Shown one piece after another: positions 1 to 8,479 of a stretch of DNA of 64,000 nucleotides. Position 1 is the stretch's first letter, and each line of letters begins with the position of its first letter. Both the position numbers and the translations under genes were made by a program. Below the pieces are notes generated by a model. That model was not told where the DNA came from, did not search any database, and was given only the letters and a program-made list of their open reading frames with translations. This stretch comes from CAWDXG01 sp963822115 (GTDB lineage: Bacteria; Myxococcota_A; Polyangia; Polyangiales; Polyangiaceae), in contig CAWGGM010000011.1 of assembly GCA_963822115.1 (NCBI GenBank), positions 310,001 to 374,000 of the forward strand. Direction: 5' to 3'.

Positions 1-2004
1 TCGGCCGCTGTGGAAGCGTCCCGGAGCTGGAGCTTCAAGCCGGCGACGCGCGACGGCCAGCCGGTGCCGGCGCGCATCCGGTTCGAGGTGAAGTTCACCC
101 AGCCCCCGCTTCCTCCGCCGGCGCCGGCTCCGAAACCCGAACAGCACGTCGCGCCGCCGCCGAAGCCGAAGAAGCGCACCGCGCGCCCCCACGCCGTCGC
201 GAAAGCCAAGGGCATCGTGATCGACGTCGAGGGCGAGAAGCTCCCGCCCGATTCGACCACGCTCACGGAGGCCGAGGTGAGGCAGCTGCCCGGCGCGTTC
301 GGCGATCCGTTCCGCGCCATCGAGGCGCTGCCAGGTGTGACGCCGATCGCGTCGGGGTTGCCGTACTTCTACGTGCGCGGCGCGCCGCCCGGCAATGTCG
401 GCTACTTCCTCGACGGCGTGCGCGTGCCGTATCTCTATCACGTCGGGCTTGGGCCTTCCGTGGTGAACCCGGCGATGGTCGACAGCGTCTCGCTCTACTC
501 CGGTGGCTACCCGGCGCGTTTCGGCCGCTTCACCGGCGGCATCGTCTCCGCCAAGACCACCGCGCCCCGCACCGACCTGCACGGCCAGGGCACGCTGCGC
601 CTGTTCGATGTTGGCGGCATGGTGGAGGACGGCTTCGCGAACAACCGCGGCACGGTGCTGCTCGGCGGTCGCTACTCGTACACGGCCGCGCTGCTGTCGC
701 TGATCGCGAAGAACGTGCAGCTCGACTACCGCGACTACCAGGCGCGCGTCACCTACGACGTGACTCCGCGCGATCGCATTGGTCTGTTCAGCTTCGGCTC
801 GTACGACCTGCTCGGCCAGAAGACGTCGAGTGGCCTGGATACCTTGTTCGGATCGGAGTTCTACCGCCTCGATCTGCGCTGGGACCATCGTCTCGATCAC
901 GGCGGCAAGATCCGCTACGCGGTGACGCTGGGCTGGGACCAGACCAAGGTGCGCAACACCCAGAACGCCCGGGATCAGATGCTCGGCGCGCGCACCGAGC
1001 TGGACCAACCTGTGAGCAAGAGCGTGCGCGTGCACTTCGGCGCGGATACGGAGCTCGACCACTACACCACCAGCAAGCAGACCTACGCCGACCCGGAAAA
1101 TCCCGACACGCAGCGCTTCAACGCGACGTTCCCACCGCGCGATGACATGGCCATGGGTATGTGGCTCGACGCGGTCACCGAGGTCAGCCCGACCGTCGAG
1201 GTTACGCCAGGGGCACGCGTCGACTACTTCACGTCGGGCGGCGTCGCGGAACCGAGTGTGGACGTGCGCCTGTCCGGGCGTTTCAAGGTGGCCAAGCACG
1301 TCCGCATCGTCCACGCCTACGGCATCGCGCACCAGGCGCCGTCGTTCATCGTGCCGGTGCCGGGGCTGTCGCCGGCTCGGCTGCAGGGCGGACTGCAGAC
1401 GAGCCTGCAGACCAGCGCGGGCGTGGAGTGGGACCTGCCTCTGGCGATCAAGGCGCGCGCCACGCTGTTCCACAACGCCTTCTTCAACATGAGCGACACG
1501 CTCGGCTCGTCCACCGGCGACCCCATCGACAACCTCACGCAGCGCAGTCTGGGCGAGGCGTACGGCCTGGAGGTGTACATCCACCGCTCGCTGACCAAGC
1601 GCATCGGCGGATTTCTCTCGTACACCCTGTCGCGTTCGACCCGCAGCCTGGGCCGCGAGAAGTTCGTCGCGTCGTTCGATCGCACGCACGTCCTGAACGT
1701 GGCGGTCGGCTACAACCTGGGGCGACGCTGGCGTGCCGGCACGCGCCTCATGTACTACACGGGCGCGCCGAAGATCGTCCGATCGCATGGCCTGGTGCCA
1801 CCGCTGCGCACCGGCACGCCCCAGCGCGACCCGCCCTTCTACCGCATCGACGTGAGGCTCGAGAAACGCTGGCTGATCGAGCGGACCCGCTGGCTCGCTC
1901 TGGTCATCGAGTGCCAAAATGTCACCTTGAACAAGGAGACCATCCAGAGCACCCAGATTGGCCCGGTGACGATACCGAGCATCGGTCTGGAGGGAGGGTT
2001 TTGA
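1..2004 (+). CDS. TonB-C/TonB-dependent outer-membrane receptor fusion (5' end outside window)
   Basis: The reading frame is open to the left edge, so the gene starts outside the window; the GTG at 10 is only an internal codon. The first ~33 visible residues look like the end of a TonB C-terminal domain (WSFKPATRDGQPVPAR). A Pro/Lys-rich linker (~35-75) follows, then a plug domain (~80-185, with LPG, YVRG, FLDGVRVP and SGGYPARFGR segments typical of TonB-dependent receptors) and a long beta-barrel ending in a terminal Phe. Family knowledge: the barrel imports a ligand across the outer membrane using TonB energy. The ligand cannot be told. A TonB-C module ahead of the plug is unusual outside myxobacteria. 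The next gene starts 3 nt after the stop, so the two are probably co-transcribed. Confidence is high for a receptor and moderate for the TonB-C part because only its end is visible. Confidence 0.87.
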   Translation, partial: SAAVEASRSWSFKPATRDGQPVPARIRFEVKFTQPPLPPPAPAPKPEQHVAPPPKPKKRTARPHAVAKAKGIVIDVEGEKLPPDSTTLTEAEVRQLPGAFGDPFRAIEALPGVTPIASGLPYFYVRGAPPGNVGYFLDGVRVPYLYHVGLGPSVVNPAMVDSVSLYSGGYPARFGRFTGGIVSAKTTAPRTDLHGQGTLRLFDVGGMVEDGFANNRGTVLLGGRYSYTAALLSLIAKNVQLDYRDYQARVTYDVTPRDRIGLFSFGSYDLLGQKTSSGLDTLFGSEFYRLDLRWDHRLDHGGKIRYAVTLGWDQTKVRNTQNARDQMLGARTELDQPVSKSVRVHFGADTELDHYTTSKQTYADPENPDTQRFNATFPPRDDMAMGMWLDAVTEVSPTVEVTPGARVDYFTSGGVAEPSVDVRLSGRFKVAKHVRIVHAYGIAHQAPSFIVPVPGLSPARLQGGLQTSLQTSAGVEWDLPLAIKARATLFHNAFFNMSDTLGSSTGDPIDNLTQRSLGEAYGLEVYIHRSLTKRIGGFLSYTLSRSTRSLGREKFVASFDRTHVLNVAVGYNLGRRWRAGTRLMYYTGAPKIVRSHGLVPPLRTGTPQRDPPFYRIDVRLEKRWLIERTRWLALVIECQNVTLNKETIQSTQIGPVTIPSIGLEGGF

Positions 2005-2006
2005 GC

Positions 2007-3029
2007 ATGCTGCGCCTGCGCGAAGCCAGCGTCGCCCTTCTTTTCGGCGGGCTGCTTGTCGTCTCGCCCGCCTGTCTGCCGACGGACACGCGCACTCCGC
2101 CGGGCAGCCTGTACACGAGCGTCCAGAGCAGCGACATGACCCGCGACGGCATTGAGGCCAGCGCGACCGCCGACGGTTGGTCGATCACGTTCCAGCGTGT
2201 GCTGGTCGGCATCGGTCGCGTGAACCTGGGGGATCACAACTCGAGCTGCACCCGCTACTCGAACCGCGGCTACATGCGCCTGCTCGACATGCAGGTGGCC
2301 GGGCAGCAGAAGCTGAACATCGCCTATGCGCTCGGGCAGTGCAGCGTGTCGTTCCGGGTGGCCTATCCCGGCAGCGAGTCCGCACTCGGCCAGGGCGTGA
2401 GCGAGGCGGACCGGGTCTTCATGGACACGCCGAAGCTCGACGGCTACGCCGATCCGACCCGCCCGGGAATCGCGGTGTACGTGAAGGGGACGGCGACGCG
2501 CGCCGGCAGCGTCAAGCACTTCGCCTGGGCGTTCCGCCGGCGCATCAGCTACACCGGCTGCGGCAATGACGCCACCGACGCCGGCGTGCGCGGGCTGGCG
2601 CTAGAGTCGCACGATGCCTTCAAGGAGAACATCGTCATCCATGCGGAAACGCTGTTCCAGGATCGTCTCGATCCGGTGACGGCGAAGCTCCATTTCCAGC
2701 CCTACGCCGATGCCGACAGCGTGACGGGCAACGACGACGGCGTCATCACGCTCGACGAGCTCGGCAAGGTGCGGGCCGCCGACGCCGGCATCCAGGATCT
2801 GGCCTCGAGCGGACTCGGCGGGGTCGGCGGATTCGGGGCCGACGCGGGCAGCTTCGACGCCTCGGCGGGCCTGGGCGGCGCTGACGCCGCAGGCCCCGGC
2901 GCTGACGGCGGCCTGGCTTCGGTGACGTTGGAAGACTACATCTACCTCCGGCTCGTGCCGGCGATGACCCGCTACAAGGACATTGCCGGCGCCTGCACCA
3001 CAGGAGATGTGCCGTCCGGGCGCTTCTAG
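2007..3029 (+). CDS. Probable lipoprotein downstream of TonB receptor
   Basis: This 340-aa protein starts at the ATG 3 nt after the receptor stop, with a GGAGGGAGG Shine-Dalgarno inside the end of that gene. The much longer open frame upstream is a shadow of the receptor. The N-terminus has a hydrophobic stretch ending SPAC, a weak lipobox, so it is probably exported and perhaps lipidated at Cys24. The central part is unrecognised and has several cysteines. Near residue ~245 the segment NDDGVITLDEL resembles half of an EF-hand/dockerin calcium loop. A Gly/Ala/Asp-rich linker (~265-305) comes before a short C-terminal part. The tight spacing suggests an accessory or surface partner of the receptor (inference). 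Its stop overlaps the stop of the convergent gene by 4 nt. Confidence 0.8.
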   Translation: MLRLREASVALLFGGLLVVSPACLPTDTRTPPGSLYTSVQSSDMTRDGIEASATADGWSITFQRVLVGIGRVNLGDHNSSCTRYSNRGYMRLLDMQVAGQQKLNIAYALGQCSVSFRVAYPGSESALGQGVSEADRVFMDTPKLDGYADPTRPGIAVYVKGTATRAGSVKHFAWAFRRRISYTGCGNDATDAGVRGLALESHDAFKENIVIHAETLFQDRLDPVTAKLHFQPYADADSVTGNDDGVITLDELGKVRAADAGIQDLASSGLGGVGGFGADAGSFDASAGLGGADAAGPGADGGLASVTLEDYIYLRLVPAMTRYKDIAGACTTGDVPSGRF

Positions 3030-6000
3030 TCGAGCGGCACGCGCTGTCCGCGCCCCACGTCGATGCGCAGGTGTGACCTGAGGGAAAGGTGCTCGGTGCT
3101 GACCGAGTAGCGGAACAGGTGCCTCAAACGCTCCGCGACCGGCACCGACGTGGCCTCGTCCCTGGAGCTCTTCACCATCGCCAGCGCGGCGGCCAGGTCG
3201 TCGCAGAGCAGCAGCCCCGCGCGATCGGCGGTCAGATCGACGGCGTTGACCCAGCGTGCGAGATCGACGGTCGCGCCGCGCCGCAACAGCTCCGACACGG
3301 GCTCAGCCAGCTGGTCGCGCGCGGGGCCGACGAGCGCGCGCGACAACACCTCGTGCGCTTCGTGGGTCGGCCCCTCCAGATCGGGTGCGATCGGCAGGCG
3401 CGGCGCGATCAGCTTGATGGCCGCGAGCAGCCACGCCTTGAGCCCAGCGACTGTCGGGATCAAGAAGCGCGCGTACAGACCGGGGCGGAAGTAGGCCAGG
3501 TGCGCCGCGGCTACGAACGCCGCTTGCCTCGTGGGCAGGTCCTTCGACAGCCCCGCTGTGCCGAGCGCGATGGCGCCGGGGTTCGAGCGCAGGAGTGAAA
3601 TCGCACCGCCGAGCGACGCGTCGTGCACCAGCGGCGGCAGGTTCATGCCGAGCACGCCCGCCGCGCGGTCGAGTGCCTTCGCGAGACCCGAACCGCCGTT
3701 GGATGCATCCACGCGCTGGTCCATGCGGAATCCGAACTTCTCGAACGCACGGGTGCGCGCTGTGACCATGCTGGGCTGGATCAAGCGGAACACGTGCGTG
3801 ACCTGCGGGTCGGCGCCCGGGTGCATGAGCAGGTTCTTCCACTCGTCGTCGGTGACGTGCGCTGTCGTCGAGGGCAGCTCCGCGCGGCGGTGGAGGCGGA
3901 AGAACGCTTCCTGTCTAGGCGTCGCGCGGTGCAGCGCGGCGAGCGCCTGGCAGACGCACCACACCCCGTCGGGGCGCTGCGCCTCGGTGTACAGCGTGTG
4001 CAGCGTCTCGTACGGCTCGGGGCGGTACGGGTCTTCTTGCAGGATGTCTTCCTGTGCCTGGATAGCCTGTGACGCGTAACGGGTCGGTTCCGACGCATAC
4101 AGCTCGGCCAGGAGCTTGCCGCGGCGTTCGCTCTCCGGAGCGAGCTGGTAGGCTGCTTCGGTCGCGGTGATGGCATCCGTGATACGCAGCTGCGACAGAT
4201 GCAGGTCCGCCAGCTTGTCGAGGATCCGGAGGGCGGAGTCGCGATCGCCGCGTGCGGACACCGCGCGCAGGTGCGCCTCAAGAACGCGCACCGCCCCGTC
4301 CACATCGCCGAGCGCCTGGTGCAGCTCTGCGGCCTCGGTCGCGGCGTCCGCCAGCCCGGCGTCGAGAGCCAGCGCGCGGTCGAGCAGCTCGACGGCCCGG
4401 GTCTTGTCGCCCATCTCCTGCGCTGCCACGCGGGCAGCGGTGTGCAGGTACTTGGCCTTCTGGCTCTCGTCGTCGACCAGCTCCGTCACCTCCATGATGA
4501 CCTCGACGAGCTTTGCCCAGTCCTTGCCGGCGCTGTACAGGCCCAGCAGCTTGAGCAGTACCCGCCGCTCCTTCGGGCGTTCGGCGAGCGCGGCGAGGTA
4601 GCGCCGCGCGGCGGCATCCGCATCGCCCAGCTGCTGGTCCGCGATCTCGCCGAGCCGGATCAGGAGATCGACCCGCGCGTCGGGCGCCACGCGGTCGAGG
4701 TTGCGCTCGAGCGTGCGGTCGAACTCGGCCCACGCTTCGCGTCCCTCGTGGATGCGCGCCACCGCGGTCAGCGGGCGCGCATCATCGGGTAGCAGTCGTG
4801 CTGCCCCTTCTAGAGCCTCGAGCGCTGCGTCGCCTTCGCCGAGCTGGCGCCGCGCTTCGCCGAGTAGATACAGCGCTTCGCCGCGCTCGGCGAAATGCTG
4901 GTGCCGGTCCAGGCGGTCGTGCCAGGTGGAAGCGAGCTTGGCGGCGCGTTTCCAGTCGCCGCATTCGGCCGCGAGCGCCGCGCTCCGGCCGAGCGCGGCG
5001 AGATCGTCGGGCGCCAGCGCGAGCCGGCGATCGGCGACGGCGAGCGCTTCCTTGCTCTGGCCCAGCCGCGCCAGCGCGTCGGCGTAGCGTCCAAGAACCT
5101 CCGGGTCCTCGATGCGCTCACCGACCTTCGCATACGTCTTGACGGCCGCTTCCAGATCCGCCGCGTCGTACGCCATGTCCGCCAGGAGTGTGTGGGCAGC
5201 GGTGTTGCCTCCGTCGTAGTCGACAGCGCGCAGCGCTGTTTCCCTTGCGAGCTGCATATCGCCGAGACGTTCATGCTGCAGCTTGGCGAGATCGACGCAG
5301 AGCCGCGCTCGCGCCCAGTCGCTGTCGGCCTGTTCGATGCGGCGCTCCAGCACGCCGATGGCCGCGTGGGTGTCGCCCTGCGCCAGGTAGGCTGCCGAGA
5401 GCCGGTCCAGAAGTGCCGCGTCGCGCGGCGTCGCTTCCAGCGCGCGCTTGTAGCGTTCGATGGCGCCGCCCGTCTCGCCGCGTTCTTCAAGCAGGGCCGC
5501 GGCGCTCGCCCAGTGCCGCGCCTGCTCCGCCGCGGTGCTCGCCTTTTCCGCCATGGTCTCGATGGCGACGAGCGCCTGGTCCTGGTCGCCCAGCCTGGCG
5601 CGCAGCTGCGCCACGCGGCCGAGCGCCACGACGTTGTCCGGATCGAGCTCGAGCACCGCTTCCCAGCGGGCTAGCGCGGGCTCGGCGTAGCCCAGGCGCT
5701 CGTCGAGCACTTCCGCGAGCGCTGTCAGCTTCTGCACGCGCCTTTGCGGTTCGAGCTTGAGCTCGAGCTGTCGCTCCAGCGTCTTTGCGAGATCCCGCCA
5801 GCGCTCCAGCGCGGTGTAGCAGTCGGACAGACTCTCGAGGGCACTGGCGCGCATCGCGTCGAGCTCCAGCACCTTCTCCAGCGTGTCGGCGGCCATCGTC
5901 CGGTCGAGGAATTCCTCGGCGTAGATGGCGGCGATGCGCTCGAGCAGCATCGACTTCTGTCCCGGCACGACAGCCAGTGCGAGTTGTCGATGCAGGTTGT

Positions 6001-8299
6001 CGACGAGCTCCGGATAGCGGCCGAGCCGGACGTAGATGCGCTCCAGTCCGCCCAGCGCATCCAGATCGTCCGGGAACTCCACGAGCACGCTCCCATAGCG
6101 GCGCGCCGCCGCCTCGGCGTCGTCCAGCGAGTGCTCCTCGATGCCGGCGATCTCCATCAGCAGTTCGCGGCGCTCGTCGGTGCGCAGCGCCGCCGCGCGC
6201 CGCTCCAGGATCGCGATGGCCGCCGGCAGATCGCCCTCGCGGCGCAGGAGCCCGGACAGCCCCTGCGTCGCAGCCGCGTGCGCGGGATCCTCGGAGAGCA
6301 CCTGTTCGTACAGGCGCTTGCCCGTAGCGGGATCGTCGAGCCGCTCGACGCAGATCCCGGCGGCTTCCGCCCTGAGCTTGCGTCCGAGCGAGGGCGTGAC
6401 AGCTGCGTCCGCGCGCAGCACCAGCACACCGACCAGCTCGCGCCACAGCCTCGCTTCCCGGTACAGGTCGGCCATCTCCCTGAGAGCGAGATCGTTGGCC
6501 GGATCGGTCCTGAGCACGGTCTGGTAGCACTCGACGGCCATGTCGGGCCGCTTCAGCCGCGAGGCGTACCAGCGCCCCATGTAGCCGAGAAGCCGGCTCT
6601 TCTGCTCGGGCGCGAGGTCACCGGCAGCTTCCTCCGAACAGCTTGCCAGCACCTCCGACCAGGCCTGCACATCGGCGCCGGCCAGCCGCTCGATCTGTTC
6701 CGCGTAGTCGCTCTCGCCCGGATCGGCCGTGAGCGCCTGGGTGAACGCCACGAGCGCCTGCTCGGCGTCGTCGAGCTCGACTGCCAGCAGGTTGCCCACG
6801 CGCGCAAAGGTTGCCGCGCGCTCGCGAGCACTCGGGCTCTGCTCGGCCCGGGCGAGCAGCGTCTCGACGAGTCGATCGTGCTGGCCGAGACGGCGGTAGA
6901 TCCGTTCCAGACGCGCCGAGGCGATCTCGTCGGCTGGATCGATCGCCAGGAGCTTCTGGTAGGTGCGCTCCGCGGCGTCGAGGTCCGAAGCGGTGCGTTC
7001 GAACAGCGCGGCCGCGCGGTACAGAAGCCGCTTTCTTGCTTCCAGCGCCTCCGGTCTATCCTCGAGGTCGTCAGCCGCCATCCTGAGCGCTTCGCCGATG
7101 CGTCTCGGGTCGGCGCCCTGGTCCACGGCCGCCTCCAGCGTGGCAGCGCGCACTTCGTCCTCGGGAGCTTCGAGCAGCGCCTGGGCACGGCTGTCCAGCT
7201 CGGTATCCGGCAGCAGGCTGTCGCGCCTGACGGAAAGCTCAACCAGCGACTCGAGCACCTCCAGCACGACGCCGGCGTCTGCCGGTCGCTGAGATGGGTC
7301 CCTCTCGAGCAGGCCCATCACGAATTCGTCGAGCTCTCCTGTCACGAACCCCCGGGGGGCGTGGAAGCTCAGCGGATCGGGATCCTGCGTGAGCGGCAGG
7401 AGCCATCCCGCTTGTCCGTTGGTTTCCGAAAACACCGGGCGCCCGCTCATCAGTTCGTAGAGCAGCGCGCCGAACGCATATACGTCGCTGCGCGGAGTGG
7501 GCGCCGCGCCGGCGAGCAGCTCCGGAGCGGCGCGCCGTGTTCCGGCCGGTGGCAGGCGCGCTCGCAGGAAGTCGGCACCTGCGTCGAGCAACACGACCTG
7601 TTCGCCGGCGTCGTCCGACGTGATCAGGATGTTGGCCGATGCGAGATTGCCGTGGGCGATGCGCTGGTCGTGCAGAGCAGCGAGCGTCTCCAGCGTCGAG
7701 CGCAGCACCGCCCAGAGCTCGCGCAGCCGTGAGGCACCGGTGCGTTGAAGTCGTGCGTCGAGCGTCTCGCCCTCCACGTACGCGTGCACGAGCGCGAGCT
7801 GTCCGTTGGCATCGAGCGTCTCGAGCCGCGTCGGCACTCCGGCATGTTCGCGCGCCTCGAGGCGGCGGTTCAGCGCCAGGAAGCGCTGCACGACGCTGCG
7901 ATCACGCGTGCTGTGTCGGTGCATCAGCTTGAGCCGCACCAGCTCGCTGTCCCGCCGCGCGGAGTAGACGGCTCCAAGCGCGCCTCGACCCAGTCGACGT
8001 TCGATCACGTACCCGTCCAGCGCTTCCCCCGGTTCGAGCAGCTGGTCCGCCGACGCGCCGTCACGAAGACGCGCGAGCGCTGGATCCGCGCTCTGCCTCA
8101 GGGCGATTACCGCGTCGCACAGTGCTGCGATCGCGTCCTCTTCGTGACAGCGATCGGCCAGCGCCTGGGCGAACGATCCCCTCGCACCCTGACCCCCGAT
8201 CTGATCCGGTTCGGCTCCCAGCACCCAGCGGCCGAGCTCCGTCAACTCGGCCAGGTCGAACAACCGCTCCAGATCCGCCCCCAGAATATTCGAATCCAT
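3026..8299 (-). CDS. Giant pseudokinase-TPR protein
   Basis: This 1757-aa protein has a Hanks-type kinase fold at ~95-360 and then a very long array of TPR-like helical repeats (~380-1450). In the kinase part the Gly loop (GRGALG, 104-109), the VxLK lysine (K124) and APE (258-260) are present. The catalytic HRDxKxxN reads HGNLASAN (216-223), so the catalytic Asp is Asn218 and the Lys is Ala; DFG reads DAG (239-241). It is therefore a predicted pseudokinase. The C-terminal ~300 residues hold AAAHLAYFRPG and LTADRAGLLLCDD, which resemble a degenerate M48-type region without HExxH (inference). No membrane segment is seen, so it is probably a cytoplasmic scaffold. The start is the ATG at 8299, and upstream lies a ~180-bp gap shared with the divergent lipoprotein gene. 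Confidence 0.88.
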   Translation of the reverse strand: MDSNILGADLERLFDLAELTELGRWVLGAEPDQIGGQGARGSFAQALADRCHEEDAIAALCDAVIALRQSADPALARLRDGASADQLLEPGEALDGYVIERRLGRGALGAVYSARRDSELVRLKLMHRHSTRDRSVVQRFLALNRRLEAREHAGVPTRLETLDANGQLALVHAYVEGETLDARLQRTGASRLRELWAVLRSTLETLAALHDQRIAHGNLASANILITSDDAGEQVVLLDAGADFLRARLPPAGTRRAAPELLAGAAPTPRSDVYAFGALLYELMSGRPVFSETNGQAGWLLPLTQDPDPLSFHAPRGFVTGELDEFVMGLLERDPSQRPADAGVVLEVLESLVELSVRRDSLLPDTELDSRAQALLEAPEDEVRAATLEAAVDQGADPRRIGEALRMAADDLEDRPEALEARKRLLYRAAALFERTASDLDAAERTYQKLLAIDPADEIASARLERIYRRLGQHDRLVETLLARAEQSPSARERAATFARVGNLLAVELDDAEQALVAFTQALTADPGESDYAEQIERLAGADVQAWSEVLASCSEEAAGDLAPEQKSRLLGYMGRWYASRLKRPDMAVECYQTVLRTDPANDLALREMADLYREARLWRELVGVLVLRADAAVTPSLGRKLRAEAAGICVERLDDPATGKRLYEQVLSEDPAHAAATQGLSGLLRREGDLPAAIAILERRAAALRTDERRELLMEIAGIEEHSLDDAEAAARRYGSVLVEFPDDLDALGGLERIYVRLGRYPELVDNLHRQLALAVVPGQKSMLLERIAAIYAEEFLDRTMAADTLEKVLELDAMRASALESLSDCYTALERWRDLAKTLERQLELKLEPQRRVQKLTALAEVLDERLGYAEPALARWEAVLELDPDNVVALGRVAQLRARLGDQDQALVAIETMAEKASTAAEQARHWASAAALLEERGETGGAIERYKRALEATPRDAALLDRLSAAYLAQGDTHAAIGVLERRIEQADSDWARARLCVDLAKLQHERLGDMQLARETALRAVDYDGGNTAAHTLLADMAYDAADLEAAVKTYAKVGERIEDPEVLGRYADALARLGQSKEALAVADRRLALAPDDLAALGRSAALAAECGDWKRAAKLASTWHDRLDRHQHFAERGEALYLLGEARRQLGEGDAALEALEGAARLLPDDARPLTAVARIHEGREAWAEFDRTLERNLDRVAPDARVDLLIRLGEIADQQLGDADAAARRYLAALAERPKERRVLLKLLGLYSAGKDWAKLVEVIMEVTELVDDESQKAKYLHTAARVAAQEMGDKTRAVELLDRALALDAGLADAATEAAELHQALGDVDGAVRVLEAHLRAVSARGDRDSALRILDKLADLHLSQLRITDAITATEAAYQLAPESERRGKLLAELYASEPTRYASQAIQAQEDILQEDPYRPEPYETLHTLYTEAQRPDGVWCVCQALAALHRATPRQEAFFRLHRRAELPSTTAHVTDDEWKNLLMHPGADPQVTHVFRLIQPSMVTARTRAFEKFGFRMDQRVDASNGGSGLAKALDRAAGVLGMNLPPLVHDASLGGAISLLRSNPGAIALGTAGLSKDLPTRQAAFVAAAHLAYFRPGLYARFLIPTVAGLKAWLLAAIKLIAPRLPIAPDLEGPTHEAHEVLSRALVGPARDQLAEPVSELLRRGATVDLARWVNAVDLTADRAGLLLCDDLAAALAMVKSSRDEATSVPVAERLRHLFRYSVSTEHLSLRSHLRIDVGRGQRVPLD

Positions 8300-8479
8300 A
8301 GTAGGCGACGGTGACCACGCTTTTCGCCGGAATCAATCCACAGTTTCCAACGGCGAAGTCCCCGCATTTTTTGCCGGCCCGCGGGCTCCCGTCCGGCCAC
8401 CCTCGGAAGCGTGGGCGCCGCCGCGCGGGCCGGGGGGCTGGTTGCGCAAGGCCCCCGGCTTTGGCAGGTTCCCCAGCCC

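Noticed and set aside
5744..7732. 662-codon open frame on the plus strand inside the pseudokinase/TPR gene
   Set aside because: It is the antisense shadow of a real, motif-bearing protein. Its composition is Arg/Val/Gln-rich with no family content.
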